Assembly (NCBI GenBank): GCA_029936425.1
Contig: JAPYSU010000010.1
Coordinates: forward strand, 14,091 to 78,090
Length of the DNA: 64,000 nucleotides
Direction of reading: 5' to 3'
From: Litorimonas sp.
GTDB taxonomy: Bacteria; Pseudomonadota; Alphaproteobacteria; Caulobacterales; Maricaulaceae
Part shown: positions 41,847 through 50,778 of the stretch, piece after piece
How positions within the stretch are numbered: the first letter of the stretch is position 1
Layout: each line of letters opens with the position of its first letter
The notes under the pieces: model-generated
Seen by the model: the letters and a program-made list of their open reading frames with translations, nothing else
The model's database searches: none
Told to the model about the DNA's origin: nothing
Translations under genes and position numbers: made by a program

Positions 41847-44474
41847 TTAATTGCCAAGGGTTTTGGTCGCGATCTCGAGCACATTTTTGGAGGGGTTAGA
41901 GGCAATGACCGTCTTCAGCTGATCTTTGATTTGCGTCTGTCTGCGGTCATCCAATTTTCGCCAAATTTCATACGCCCCAAGCAAGCGCGCCGCGACCTGA
42001 GGGTTTCGTCTATCCATGTCCAGCACCTGATCCGTGAAAAAATCATATCCGCTTCCATCCGGAGCGTGGAAGAGGTTCGGATTCGCCATGGCGAAACTTC
42101 CGATAAGCGCGCGGACGCGGTTCGGATTGCGCGCATCGTAAACTTCGTGCTCGGTCAGCTCTTTAATGGCGGAAACGCCTTCCACATGATTGCGCATGCC
42201 TTGAACAGAGAACCATTTGTCTATGACCAGAGGATTGGATTTCCACTTATCATAGAATTTCTCCATGGACGTGTTGACCCGCTTCCCGCCGAGTTTGGTC
42301 AGCGTGATAAGGGCGGCGAGCTCATCCGTCATATTGGTGGCGGTCCCAAGCTGTTCTGTGGCGAGGCCGGCGGTGACAGCGTCCCGTCCGGAGGCGAGCA
42401 GTGATAAACAGCGGTTGCGAAGCGCTCTTCGTCCCGCGGACTCCGCATCCGGGCTAAATTCACCGTCATCAGAGAGGTCATGATAGCGTTGGAGGAGGTC
42501 GCCCCTGAGACGATTGCCCACCGCGCGGGAGAGCCAGTCACCTGCCAGATAGGCTGCAATCGGATCGGCCTGATCCAGAGATTGCAGAATTTCCGCTGTT
42601 CCCGGAGTGGAAAGGGTCAGGGCTTTGAAATTATTATCAAACTTGTCGTCATGAAGCGTATTGCGCAGCGCCTCGCAATACTCGCGAAGGGCGTCGTCCG
42701 TTTGAGGAATCTCTCCGCTCTCCAGGGCCAGAGCCTGAGTTCCGATGAGCTTGCGCGCCAATGTCTGGCCCGCTTCCCAACGGTTAAAAGCATTGGGATC
42801 CTGCGCCATAAGGCGGAGCTGGTCTTTGGATGTTTGTTGTGAATTCAAAATAACGGGGGCGCTGAAGTCCTGCAAAACGGAGAGCGACACAGCCTCGTCA
42901 AAACGGGGCAGAGAGACGGTGTTTTCTTCTGTCGTGAGAACCGTCATTTGCGGTTCGGATAAGGGGCCGTTTTCGCCAATGGCTTGCCATTTAATCGGCA
43001 AAACGACAGGCGTTTTTTCGCTCTGGCCCGGTGTCGGTTTGGTTCTCTGGCTAAAAGTGATGCGCGTGCCTTGGACCGGCGTTGTCAGAGACTCGTCCAC
43101 CGTGACGGAGAGCTCTGGCGTGCCGGCCTGTTCATACCAGCGCATGAATTGCGACAAATCTTCGCCTGTGGCTTGCTCGAAGCACTCGATGAATTGCTCA
43201 ATCGTCGCGGCGGTTCCGTCCAACATTTCAAAATAGAGATCAGACCCTTTACGGAAATTCTCCGGCCCTAAAATCGTTTTGAGCATTCGGATAAGCTCAG
43301 CGCCCTTTTCATAAATTGTCGCCGTGTAGAAATTGTCGATTTTCATATATTCTGTCGGGCGGACAGGGTGGGCGAGAGGGCCGGCGTCTTCGGGAAATTG
43401 CCGGCCGCGCAGGGCGCTCACATCCTTGATACGCTGCACATCCGCGCCGCGTTGGTCGGCAGAAAATTCCTGATCACGAAAGACAGTGAACCCTTCTTTT
43501 AGGCACAGCTGGAACCAGTCGCGGCAGGTAATGCGGTTGCCCGTCCAATTATGGAAATATTCATGCGCGACGACGGATTCGATGCGCTCAAAATTCATAT
43601 CCGTTGCGGTTTCCGCATCGGCCAAGAGGAGGGAGGAGTTGAAAATATTCAATCCCTTATTTTCCATGGCGCCGAAATTGAAATCCCGAACGGCGACGAC
43701 CATGAAGCGTTCCAGATCATATTCCCGGCCGAATGTGTCCTCATCCCACTTCATCGCCCGTTTCAGACTGTCCAGGGCATAATCGGCGCGGGGCGCGTCA
43801 CCGGGATCGACATAGATCGTCAGCGGAATATCGCGTCCGCTCATCGTGGTGAAACTGTCTTCGAGCGTGTCAAATTCGCCCGCTACTAAAGCAAATAGAT
43901 AGGCGGGTTTACGGAAAGGATCTTCCCACACGGCATAATGACTTTTGCCGTCCTCGGAATCGCCGGACTCAACCATGTTCCCATTGGAGAGAAGGTAAGG
44001 GTATTTGTCTTTCGGAGCTTTCATGCGCACGGTGAAAACGGACAAGACGTCGGGACGGTCAGGGTAGTAGGTAATACGCCGGAAACCTTCGGCCTCGCAT
44101 TGCGTGCAGAAGCGCCCGCCAGAAAGATAAAGTCCCATAAGTTTGGAGTTGTCCGCAGGGTTGCAGGTCGTTTCGATTTCCAGAACGCATTCATCCGGCA
44201 AATCTGTGAGGATAAGTTGCGTTTGAGTGAGGGTGTAATCGGCGCGTTTGAGAGATTTTCCGTCAAGCTTCACCGATTTCAGATCGATATCCTCTCCGTC
44301 CAGATGCAGATCGCCGCCTGACACCCGCGTCAGTGCCAATTTGCTTTTGACCCGCGTTCCTTTTGGCTTGAGATCAAAATCCAAATCAACCGAGTTGATT
44401 TTGAAATTTGGCGGCGTGTAATCCGCAAGACGTGTCGGGGCGGGGGCTGTACCGGGGAGAGGGTCGGGGCGCAT
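41847..44474 (-). CDS. pepN: Aminopeptidase N (M1 family)
   Basis: A zinc aminopeptidase of 875 residues, the normal length for bacterial PepN, releasing N-terminal amino acids in the cytoplasm. Motifs are GAMEN (about 268-272, substrate N-terminus binding), HEYFH (304-308) and the third zinc ligand E327 in CLKEGFTVFRD. The C-terminal helical domains follow. It is a single-gene unit with a gap of about 425 bases upstream. Confidence 0.96.
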   Translation of the reverse strand: MRPDPLPGTAPAPTRLADYTPPNFKINSVDLDFDLKPKGTRVKSKLALTRVSGGDLHLDGEDIDLKSVKLDGKSLKRADYTLTQTQLILTDLPDECVLEIETTCNPADNSKLMGLYLSGGRFCTQCEAEGFRRITYYPDRPDVLSVFTVRMKAPKDKYPYLLSNGNMVESGDSEDGKSHYAVWEDPFRKPAYLFALVAGEFDTLEDSFTTMSGRDIPLTIYVDPGDAPRADYALDSLKRAMKWDEDTFGREYDLERFMVVAVRDFNFGAMENKGLNIFNSSLLLADAETATDMNFERIESVVAHEYFHNWTGNRITCRDWFQLCLKEGFTVFRDQEFSADQRGADVQRIKDVSALRGRQFPEDAGPLAHPVRPTEYMKIDNFYTATIYEKGAELIRMLKTILGPENFRKGSDLYFEMLDGTAATIEQFIECFEQATGEDLSQFMRWYEQAGTPELSVTVDESLTTPVQGTRITFSQRTKPTPGQSEKTPVVLPIKWQAIGENGPLSEPQMTVLTTEENTVSLPRFDEAVSLSVLQDFSAPVILNSQQTSKDQLRLMAQDPNAFNRWEAGQTLARKLIGTQALALESGEIPQTDDALREYCEALRNTLHDDKFDNNFKALTLSTPGTAEILQSLDQADPIAAYLAGDWLSRAVGNRLRGDLLQRYHDLSDDGEFSPDAESAGRRALRNRCLSLLASGRDAVTAGLATEQLGTATNMTDELAALITLTKLGGKRVNTSMEKFYDKWKSNPLVIDKWFSVQGMRNHVEGVSAIKELTEHEVYDARNPNRVRALIGSFAMANPNLFHAPDGSGYDFFTDQVLDMDRRNPQVAARLLGAYEIWRKLDDRRQTQIKDQLKTVIASNPSKNVLEIATKTLGN

Positions 44475-44679
44475 AAACTGTCCTTTTCTTTTTTATCTAT
44501 GTGGCATGACGCCGTAAAAATACAAGGAGGCATCCCTAGCCGTGACTTGTTTCAAAATCAGAGGGAGAGGCGAAATTTAACCCCTCATTTACCTGGAAAA
44601 GTCGGGAAATCCTAAGGCTGTTCCTCAATCCAAGATTATACTTTGACATGTATGGTTTCGGTGAAACACATATAGGACG

Positions 44680-44790
44680 TAAGGGGGCTGCGTCTGGGAT
44701 GAAATATCCCTTCAGCGCTGAAACAGCTTTCTGTCATCCTACTCACGCTGGACAACTGGCCCGTTCCCCTCAAGGAGCGGGCCATTTTTT
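44680..44790 (+). ncRNA. Candidate small RNA ending in a terminator
   Basis: Between a TTGACA element (44643-44648) and a strong terminator lies a 110-base segment with no open frame but several self-complementary parts: GGGAT/ATCCC around GAAAT near 44697-44711 and the 12-base palindrome TTCAGCGCTGAA just after it. No coding gene upstream on this strand could use the terminator, which is the main argument for an RNA gene. I do not recognise it as SRP RNA, 6S, tmRNA or RNase P RNA. The 5' end is a guess. Confidence 0.4.
44757..44790 (+). terminator. Rho-independent terminator in the pepN-typA gap
   Basis: TGGCCCGTTCC (44757-44767) pairs with GGAGCGGGCCA (44774-44784) with one mismatch and a six-base loop, followed by six T. 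It terminates plus-strand transcription before typA. Confidence 0.85.
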
Positions 44791-44914
44791 CGTCATATTG
44801 ATAAAGATAACCCCTTTTTGAGACCCCGAAAAGTCCCGCGACACTGAAAAGAGAGGTGGACTTTGAGCCTTTATCGCGTATGGAGCGCGCAAACTCTCAA
44901 TGACCGGGAATACC

Positions 44915-46768
44915 ATGTCAGACTCTATCGAATTTTTGCGCAATGTCGCTATTGTGGCTCACGTTGACCACGGAAAAACCACCCTAGTGGATAAGCTTTT
45001 ACGGCAATCCGGAACGCTGGATGAACGCGGCGCACGCGAAGAACGCGTCATGGACTCCAACGATATCGAAAAAGAGCGGGGCATAACAATTCTTGCCAAA
45101 AACACGGCCATTGGCTGGAAAGACCCGGACGGTCAGGATTGGCGCATCAATATTGTCGACACACCGGGACATGCGGATTTTGGCGGTGAAGTTGAACGCG
45201 TCCTGTCCATGGTCGACTCAGTCGTTCTTCTTGTGGATGCGGTCGAAGGCCCCATGCCGCAAACAACCTTCGTGACGAAAAAAGCCCTGGCGCAAGGTCT
45301 TAAGCCTATTGTCGTGGTGAATAAGGTTGACCGCATGGGCGCTCGCCCGGATTGGGCTGTGGACCAGACCTTTGACCTGTTTGACCGTTTGGGCGCCACC
45401 GATGAGCAGCTTGATTTTCCGGTTGTCTATGCCTCTGCGCTGAACGGATGGGCCTCACATGAGGTCGAGACACAAGGCGAAGACATGACGCCGCTTTTCG
45501 AAGCCATTGTCAAAAACGCCCCTGTACCGGATGTGGATCCGGATGCGCCTTTGCAGCTTCAGGTGTCCGCTCTGGATTACAATTCCTATACCGGCGTTAT
45601 CGGCGTGGGCCGTGTTGTACGCGGAAAAATCAAGCGCAACCAGCAAGTGGTTGTCGCAACGCCCGAAGGCGAGACCCGCAAAGCCAAAGTGCTCTTGCTC
45701 TATGGTTTTATGGGGCTGGACCGCGTCGAGATGGAAGAAGTTTCTGCCGGGGACATTTGCTGTTTCACTGGCATCGACAAGCTCGGCATTTCAGACATGA
45801 TCTGCGATCCGGAAAATGTAGAGCTATTGCCCGCCCTGACGGTGGACGAGCCGACAATTTCCATGACGTTCCAGGTTAATGACTCTCCTTTTGCGGGACG
45901 CGAAGGCAAATATGTCACCTCGCGGAACATCAATGACCGCTTGCAAAAGGAACTTATCCATAATGTGGCGCTGCGCGTCGAACAGCTGGAAGAAGCCGAT
46001 AAGTTTCGGGTTTCAGGCCGCGGCGAACTCCACTTGTCTATCCTGATCGAAAATATGCGACGCGAAGGATACGAACTCGCGATTTCCCGTCCGCAGGTGA
46101 TCAATAAGGAAATCGACGGCGTGCTTTGCGAACCTTGGGAAGCCCTCACGATTGACGTGGAGGAAGACCACCAGGGCTCCATCATGGAGAAGCTCGGCGA
46201 GCGCAAAGGCAATCTGAAAAACATGGTGCCGGACGGCCAAGGCCGTGTGCGTCTTGATTATGAAATCCCGACGCGCGGCCTCATCGGTTTCCGGTCAGAG
46301 TTTATGACGCTGACATCCGGCACAGGCCTCATGTATCACAATTTCGATCAATATGCGCCGCGTTCAAAATCCACTATTGGCAGCCGTCAGAAAGGCGTGT
46401 TGATTTCAAACGGCGCCGGCAAGGCCGCCGGCTTTGCGCTCTGGAACCTGCAAGAGCGCGGTAAGATGTTCATCGGCCATGCCGAGGACGTCTATGAAGG
46501 CATGATTATCGGCATTAACGCCCGTGATAATGACCTGGTCGTCAATGTGCTCAAGGGCAAACAGCTGACCAATGTGCGGGCGTCCGGGACGGATGAAGCC
46601 GTTGTTCTGACGCCGCCAATTAATCTAAGCCTGGAATATGCGCTCGAATTTATCAATGATGACGAACTGGTCGAGGTAACGCCGGAAAACATCCGCGTGC
46701 GCAAGAAGTTCCTGCTCGAGCATGAGCGGAAGAAAGAGAGCCGCCGCAAGGAAGCCATGGAAAGCTGA
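44915..46768 (+). CDS. typA: GTP-binding protein TypA/BipA
   Basis: A ribosome-associated translational GTPase of 617 residues, the usual size. G motifs are [15 protein letters not shown], the switch region [25 protein letters not shown] and [14 protein letters not shown]. Elongation-factor-like domains II, III and V and the BipA C-terminal domain follow. The ATG at 44915 ([11 protein letters not shown]) is preferred; an ATG 15 bases upstream is in frame. The stop codon lies inside a 10-base-pair hairpin (46759-46781). Confidence 0.96.
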   Translation: MSDSIEFLRNVAIVAHVDHGKTTLVDKLLRQSGTLDERGAREERVMDSNDIEKERGITILAKNTAIGWKDPDGQDWRINIVDTPGHADFGGEVERVLSMVDSVVLLVDAVEGPMPQTTFVTKKALAQGLKPIVVVNKVDRMGARPDWAVDQTFDLFDRLGATDEQLDFPVVYASALNGWASHEVETQGEDMTPLFEAIVKNAPVPDVDPDAPLQLQVSALDYNSYTGVIGVGRVVRGKIKRNQQVVVATPEGETRKAKVLLLYGFMGLDRVEMEEVSAGDICCFTGIDKLGISDMICDPENVELLPALTVDEPTISMTFQVNDSPFAGREGKYVTSRNINDRLQKELIHNVALRVEQLEEADKFRVSGRGELHLSILIENMRREGYELAISRPQVINKEIDGVLCEPWEALTIDVEEDHQGSIMEKLGERKGNLKNMVPDGQGRVRLDYEIPTRGLIGFRSEFMTLTSGTGLMYHNFDQYAPRSKSTIGSRQKGVLISNGAGKAAGFALWNLQERGKMFIGHAEDVYEGMIIGINARDNDLVVNVLKGKQLTNVRASGTDEAVVLTPPINLSLEYALEFINDDELVEVTPENIRVRKKFLLEHERKKESRRKEAMES

Positions 46769-46794
46769 TCCTCAGCTTTCCAATCTGACCTGAT

Positions 46795-47220
46795 TTAGCT
46801 GACCGGTTCCAATTCCTTGCCGGTTGGCATGTCCATATTCCAAAGGGTCATGGCAAGACGAATAAACTCGCAAGAAACGCTGTCCAGATTATCATCGCAA
46901 GCCGCGATAACAAAGATTGACCCCAGAACGCGTTTTCGAACATCGTCTCCCTCAATCTCTAACAAAAGGCTTTTTTTATACTCTTCTGCCTTTTCAGAGG
47001 CGAGGGTGTCTCGAATTCTCTTCCGGTTCTCTTCAAACCAGACAACGAGGATTTCGCGGCAGACGATATTGTCGGGACGTAAAAGCCGATTATTGACGAG
47101 GCTTGCATGGGTGAATTCGATTAATTCACAGTCCCGTTCGGTGTCGTCGAGCAGAACGGTAACCGCGAAAAGTTCGACAATGGTTTCAAATAAACCGTTT
47201 ATTTCCTCGCCCTTTGACAT
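46795..47220 (-). CDS. TerB-like helical protein
   Basis: A 141-residue acidic, all-helical protein with the TerB/DjlA-N type spacing of acidic residues (FAVTVLLDDTERDCELIEFT, then VLGSIFVIAACDDNLDSVSC). TerB folds bind metals and are linked to envelope stress and tellurite responses in other bacteria. The specific role here is unknown. It is convergent with typA. Confidence 0.6.
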   Translation of the reverse strand: MSKGEEINGLFETIVELFAVTVLLDDTERDCELIEFTHASLVNNRLLRPDNIVCREILVVWFEENRKRIRDTLASEKAEEYKKSLLLEIEGDDVRKRVLGSIFVIAACDDNLDSVSCEFIRLAMTLWNMDMPTGKELEPVS

Positions 47221-47556
47221 AGATTAAGAATATCTGGTTCACCAAAATTGACCAGTCTCCTTCTCAGATTCACAGTTAACCCAAGCAATTATTAGAAAAT
47301 TCATGCGTTTAAATGGGGTGTGGCGGGACTTTTATTTTGCTTGCTGTCTTTCATTTAGCAAATAATGTCTAGTTTTGATCGGCTTGTTTTCCTGAAATGT
47401 AGGGGGTGAAAATATTCAAGGTTGTGCCAATAAAGCAATTGTGAACTCATTTTCAGGATACGCGTTGTATAAATTACTCAGGAAATAGTCATCTGGGCTT
47501 TCTTAAACTGGCAAGGTGACAGCATACTTCAGATGACTTCGAACAGGACGTGACAT
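47221..47556. other. AT-rich intergenic region with a large inverted repeat
   Basis: About 335 bases without a convincing gene, clearly AT-richer than its surroundings. It should hold divergent promoters for the TerB-like gene and the lipoprotein gene. GTCATCTG (47488-47495) and CAGATGAC (47530-47537) form an 8-base inverted repeat 20 bases before the lipoprotein start, a possible operator or leader hairpin. Confidence 0.5.
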
Positions 47557-48051
47557 ATGAAAAAGCTTCTTCTTACCACTTTTGCGGCGTTAAGTTTGGC
47601 GGCCTGCGCCACAGGACCTTCTGCTTATGGCCCTGCGGCCAAGGCTGACAGTTTAGGATTTCAAAACACGCAAATCGAAGATGACCGCTTTCGGGTAAGT
47701 TATACGGGAAGGTCCGCCGAAGAAGCGCAGGATTATGCTTTGCTGAGAGCCGCGGAAATCGCACTGGCCGAGGGTTATAGCCATTTCCGAATTTTAGCCG
47801 GTGAAACCTATAATGGTGAGCGTCCTTCCCGAACCTCAACCAGTGTCGGCGTCAGTAGCGGACGCGGTTATTACGGCAGCGGCACCTCCGTTGGAGTCGG
47901 GATTTCCCTAAATGATCTAGGCCGCGCTTTCGGGGGCCGAAAAGTTACAAACTCAATTGAAATCAAATTGACCAATACGCCTGCTGACACACCCGACACC
48001 TATGACGCCCGCGATATACAGGCCAATATTCAACCTGAATCGTTTCAATAG
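47557..48051 (+). CDS. CC0125/CC1285-type lipoprotein
   Basis: A 164-residue lipoprotein: the signal peptide ends in the lipobox LAAC (C17), then comes a domain with RSAEEAQDYALLRAAEIALA and SHFRILAGETYN, followed by a Gly/Ser/Tyr-rich stretch and KVTNSIEIKLTN. The pattern matches a lipoprotein family seen in Caulobacter and relatives (CC0125/CC1285). It is probably anchored in the outer membrane; function unknown. Confidence 0.78.
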   Translation: MKKLLLTTFAALSLAACATGPSAYGPAAKADSLGFQNTQIEDDRFRVSYTGRSAEEAQDYALLRAAEIALAEGYSHFRILAGETYNGERPSRTSTSVGVSSGRGYYGSGTSVGVGISLNDLGRAFGGRKVTNSIEIKLTNTPADTPDTYDARDIQANIQPESFQ

Positions 48052-48074
48052 TCGCACAAAGTCGTTCAGAGCGG

Positions 48075-48758
48075 CTAGACGAAACGCACCGTAATCCGCT
48101 CCAGTCCTTCCGCGCCGCCGGAAAGTTCATCCCCAATTCGAACAGGCCCCACGCCGGACGGCGTGCCTGTATAAATAAGATCGCCGGGCTGAAGATCCAT
48201 GTCAGCTTTCAGATGCTCGATGATTTCCTCGATAGACCAGATCATGTCTTTCAATGCAGCGTGCTGGACGATGTCGCCGTTCTTTCTCAAGACAATATGC
48301 GCCTCTGACAGATCGACTTTGTCGGCCGGGGTCAGAGCGGAGCAGGGGGCAGATTGATGAAAGTTCTTGGCCCGGTCCCAAGGGCCGCCTTTCGTCTTCG
48401 CATTCGCCTGAAGATCCCGCCGGGTCATGTCGATACCCACGCCATAGGCATAGATGCCGATCTTGCCGTCTTCCGCTGGTCCCATAGCCACAACCAGTTC
48501 GACCTCGTGATGAAGATCTGTTGTGTTGGGCGGAAATTTTATGCTCTGGCCGCTCTCGACGAGGGTTTCTGCCGCTTTGGTAAAAAACACAGGCTCGCTG
48601 CGTTGGGCCTTGGCTGTCTTTCCGTCTCCACCCATCTCGCTAATATGGTCGGCGTAATTTTTACCGACACAATAGATACGGCGAACGGGAAATCGGCTGT
48701 CCTGCCCAATAATCGGTAAGGTCACAGGGACGGCGGGTTTGAATGCTAGTTTCGTCAT
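48075..48758 (-). CDS. Fumarylacetoacetate hydrolase-family protein
   Basis: A 227-residue FAH-superfamily enzyme: RIYCVGKNYADHISEMG, then TTDLHHEVELVVAMG with the metal-binding acidic residues, YGVGIDMTRRDLQANAKTKG and PGDLIYTGTPSGVGPVRIGD. Members act on acylpyruvates, oxaloacetate or related keto acids. The substrate cannot be fixed here. The start is set at ATG 48758; the upstream extension to 48809 is not supported by the family. Confidence 0.92.
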   Translation of the reverse strand: MTKLAFKPAVPVTLPIIGQDSRFPVRRIYCVGKNYADHISEMGGDGKTAKAQRSEPVFFTKAAETLVESGQSIKFPPNTTDLHHEVELVVAMGPAEDGKIGIYAYGVGIDMTRRDLQANAKTKGGPWDRAKNFHQSAPCSALTPADKVDLSEAHIVLRKNGDIVQHAALKDMIWSIEEIIEHLKADMDLQPGDLIYTGTPSGVGPVRIGDELSGGAEGLERITVRFV

Positions 48759-48876
48759 TATCCTGTTTCCTTGACGCTGTAGTTTTAATGGTCGCCGCTT
48801 CGGCCTCATCTTCTATGGATTGTAAAAGACCGAAACCTATCATAGCCTATCACCAGACTAACATAAAAGGTGTGCC

Positions 48877-49122
48877 ATGCGTATTGTCGATATACCGATT
48901 TCTAAGATTTATGTTCCGGCAGCCAAGAAAAAGACGTTTGACGAATCCAAGATTGAACCTCTGGCCGAAGACATTCTCGAGAACGGACTGCAAAGTCCGA
49001 TTTATGTTCGATTAGGCAAGGATCGATACGTCCTGCAGGAAGGACTTCACCGCGTTGAAGCCATGAAACTCCTCGGCGAAACTCTCATAGATGGACATAT
49101 TGTTCAGGCCAGAAAGGCATAG
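48877..49122 (+). CDS. Small stand-alone ParB-N-like protein
   Basis: An 81-residue protein equal to a ParB/Spo0J N-terminal fold: MRIVDIPISKIYVP, then IEPLAEDILENGLQSPIYVR and LQEGLHRVEAMKLLGE, the place of the nucleotide-binding box of ParB. It lacks helix-turn-helix and dimerisation domains, so it is not a partition protein. It starts 2 bases before the dehalogenase gene at its 3' end, which suggests cotranscription. Confidence 0.75.
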   Translation: MRIVDIPISKIYVPAAKKKTFDESKIEPLAEDILENGLQSPIYVRLGKDRYVLQEGLHRVEAMKLLGETLIDGHIVQARKA

Positions 49123-49124
49123 AA

Positions 49125-50018
49125 ATGCAGATTTTGAGAACCCCCGAGGCCTGTTTTGAAAATCTACCGGATTATGACTTCTCTCCGCATTACGTCGATA
49201 TACGTGACGATCTGCGACTACATTATGTGGATGAAGGTCCTAAGGGCGCACGTCCGGTCATCATGATGCATGGAGAACCCAGCTGGTCCTTTCTATACCG
49301 TCACATGATCAAGCATGTGGCAAAGGCAGGCTATCGTGTTCTGGCGCCGGATCTCATTGGGTTTGGCCGGTCTGACAAACCTTCGCAGATTAAAGAGTAT
49401 TCCTATAGCCGCCATGTGGCTTGGATGCAGGATTGGTTGGATCACGTTGAGATTTCAGAGGCTGTTCTGTTTTGCCAGGACTGGGGCGGTCTTATCGGCT
49501 TGCGACTGGTCGCTGAGAATCCAGATCGGTTTGCAGGCGTGATTGCTGGAAATACATTTCTACCTATTGGCAAGCATGATCCGGGAGAAGCCTTTAAAAA
49601 ATGGCGCGAATTTGCAATAACAGTTCCAGAATTTCCCGTCGGGGGCATCATCCGCGGAGCCACGGTAAAGCCTTTAGGAGACGGCGTAGAAGAGGCTTAC
49701 AACGCCCCGTTCCCAGAGGAAAAGTACAAGGCAGGCGCCAGAATTTTTCCGGCTCTCGTTCCGACATCCCCAGAAATGGAAGGCGTTGCAGAAAACATTC
49801 GAGCTTGGGAAGTCTTCAAAAAATGGGAAAAGCCTTTTTTGACCTGTTTCTCTGACCAAGACCCTATCACGGCAGGGGGCGATAAGGTGTTTCAAAAACT
49901 TATTCCGGGGTGCAAGGGGCAAGCACACCGCACTCTCAAAGGAGGCGGGCATTTTCTTCAAGAGGACGTTCCCTCTGAATTAAGCGATATCATTATTGAG
50001 TTTTGTAAAGGCTTATAA
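49125..50018 (+). CDS. Haloalkane dehalogenase-like alpha/beta hydrolase (HLD-I type)
   Basis: A 297-residue enzyme of the haloalkane dehalogenase family. The nucleophile is D119 in FCQDWGGLIG, with the halide-binding W120 next to it. The oxyanion loop is MHGEPSWSFLYRHM, the acid is D246 in FSDQDPIT and the histidine H276 in GGGHFLQEDVP. The acid position after the later strand and the PEFPVG cap sequence point to subfamily I. It would hydrolyse short haloalkanes to alcohols and halide in the cytoplasm; a related hydrolase activity cannot be excluded. Confidence 0.87.
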   Translation: MQILRTPEACFENLPDYDFSPHYVDIRDDLRLHYVDEGPKGARPVIMMHGEPSWSFLYRHMIKHVAKAGYRVLAPDLIGFGRSDKPSQIKEYSYSRHVAWMQDWLDHVEISEAVLFCQDWGGLIGLRLVAENPDRFAGVIAGNTFLPIGKHDPGEAFKKWREFAITVPEFPVGGIIRGATVKPLGDGVEEAYNAPFPEEKYKAGARIFPALVPTSPEMEGVAENIRAWEVFKKWEKPFLTCFSDQDPITAGGDKVFQKLIPGCKGQAHRTLKGGGHFLQEDVPSELSDIIIEFCKGL

Positions 50019-50022
50019 AAAA

Positions 50023-50049
50023 ACCGCCCTGTAGGGGAAACAGGGCGGT
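50023..50049. terminator. Bidirectional terminator
   Basis: ACCGCCCTGT (50023-50032) pairs perfectly with ACAGGGCGGT (50040-50049). A run of A on its left gives a T run for the minus-strand gene and AAATCTTTT follows for the plus strand. It serves the convergent dehalogenase and EF-hand genes. Confidence 0.88.
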
Positions 50050-50088
50050 AAATCTTTTCAGATTTAGTTTTGGAAGTTTATGAAACTC

Positions 50089-50631
50089 TTAGAGTTCAGG
50101 GTCTTCCTCAGTATCGACAGTTGTGTCGATGCCGGTATCCAGATCAGCATCTGTATCCAGCGTTGTATCTGGATTGATGTCTGAATCGGGCGTGATGACA
50201 TCTGGCTCTGTCATGTCAGGTGCATAGCTTTCATCCGGAGTGGCAACTTCGGAATCTAGTTCCAGATCACTTTCCGTTTCGACACCAATTTCGGCGTCAT
50301 AGTCATCTTCTGTCTCAACAGCACCCATTACATCAGATGGGTTTTCTGGCGTCAGAACTGTGCTTTCACCGGAAGAGTCCAGCGTAATTTCATATTGCGC
50401 TTCATTGAAGGTGTCAGTGCCTTCGGAAATCGCGTTAAATTTCGCTGTAATTTCTGATGTTGTGTAAGCGTCCATTCCTGGAGCCGCTGTAAACTCAGTA
50501 ATGTTTACCTGACCATCGGCATTGGCGTCGAGATCAGCAAAGGTTGGGGCTTTGTCGCCGGCATAGGCGGCAGATGCGCCAAGTACGGCTGATAAAGCCA
50601 AAGCGATAGAAGTTGTTTTCAAATAGGTCAT
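50089..50631 (-). CDS. Exported EF-hand-like acidic protein
   Basis: A 180-residue protein with a signal peptide (about 1-24, ends AAYA), one canonical EF-hand loop (D35-A-N37-A-D39-G to E46) and a degenerate second half. The last 80 residues are almost entirely Asp/Glu/Thr/Pro (for example PDSDINPDTTLDTDADLD). It is probably periplasmic or surface-exposed and calcium-binding. No known partner is visible. Confidence 0.75.
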   Translation of the reverse strand: MTYLKTTSIALALSAVLGASAAYAGDKAPTFADLDANADGQVNITEFTAAPGMDAYTTSEITAKFNAISEGTDTFNEAQYEITLDSSGESTVLTPENPSDVMGAVETEDDYDAEIGVETESDLELDSEVATPDESYAPDMTEPDVITPDSDINPDTTLDTDADLDTGIDTTVDTEEDPEL

Positions 50632-50778
50632 AATAGTCCTCTTTCTGTTTTAACCCAGCACCATTTCGTGATGCTTGTGGAATAAATGGATAGAGGGCCA
50701 AAAATGTTGCGTTACAAAGCAGAGAGGCTCATGGCCAAAATAAGGCAGAGAATATGTCCAAATTTGTCACTGCCTTAT

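Larger units (their letters stand above)
44475..44914. other. Intergenic region between pepN and typA
   Basis: About 440 bases with no convincing gene. The left part should hold the pepN promoter. The central part contains a hairpin-rich segment ending in a strong terminator (see the ncRNA candidate). The right part is the typA leader. TTGACA at 44643-44648 is the clearest -35-like element on the plus strand. Confidence 0.6.
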
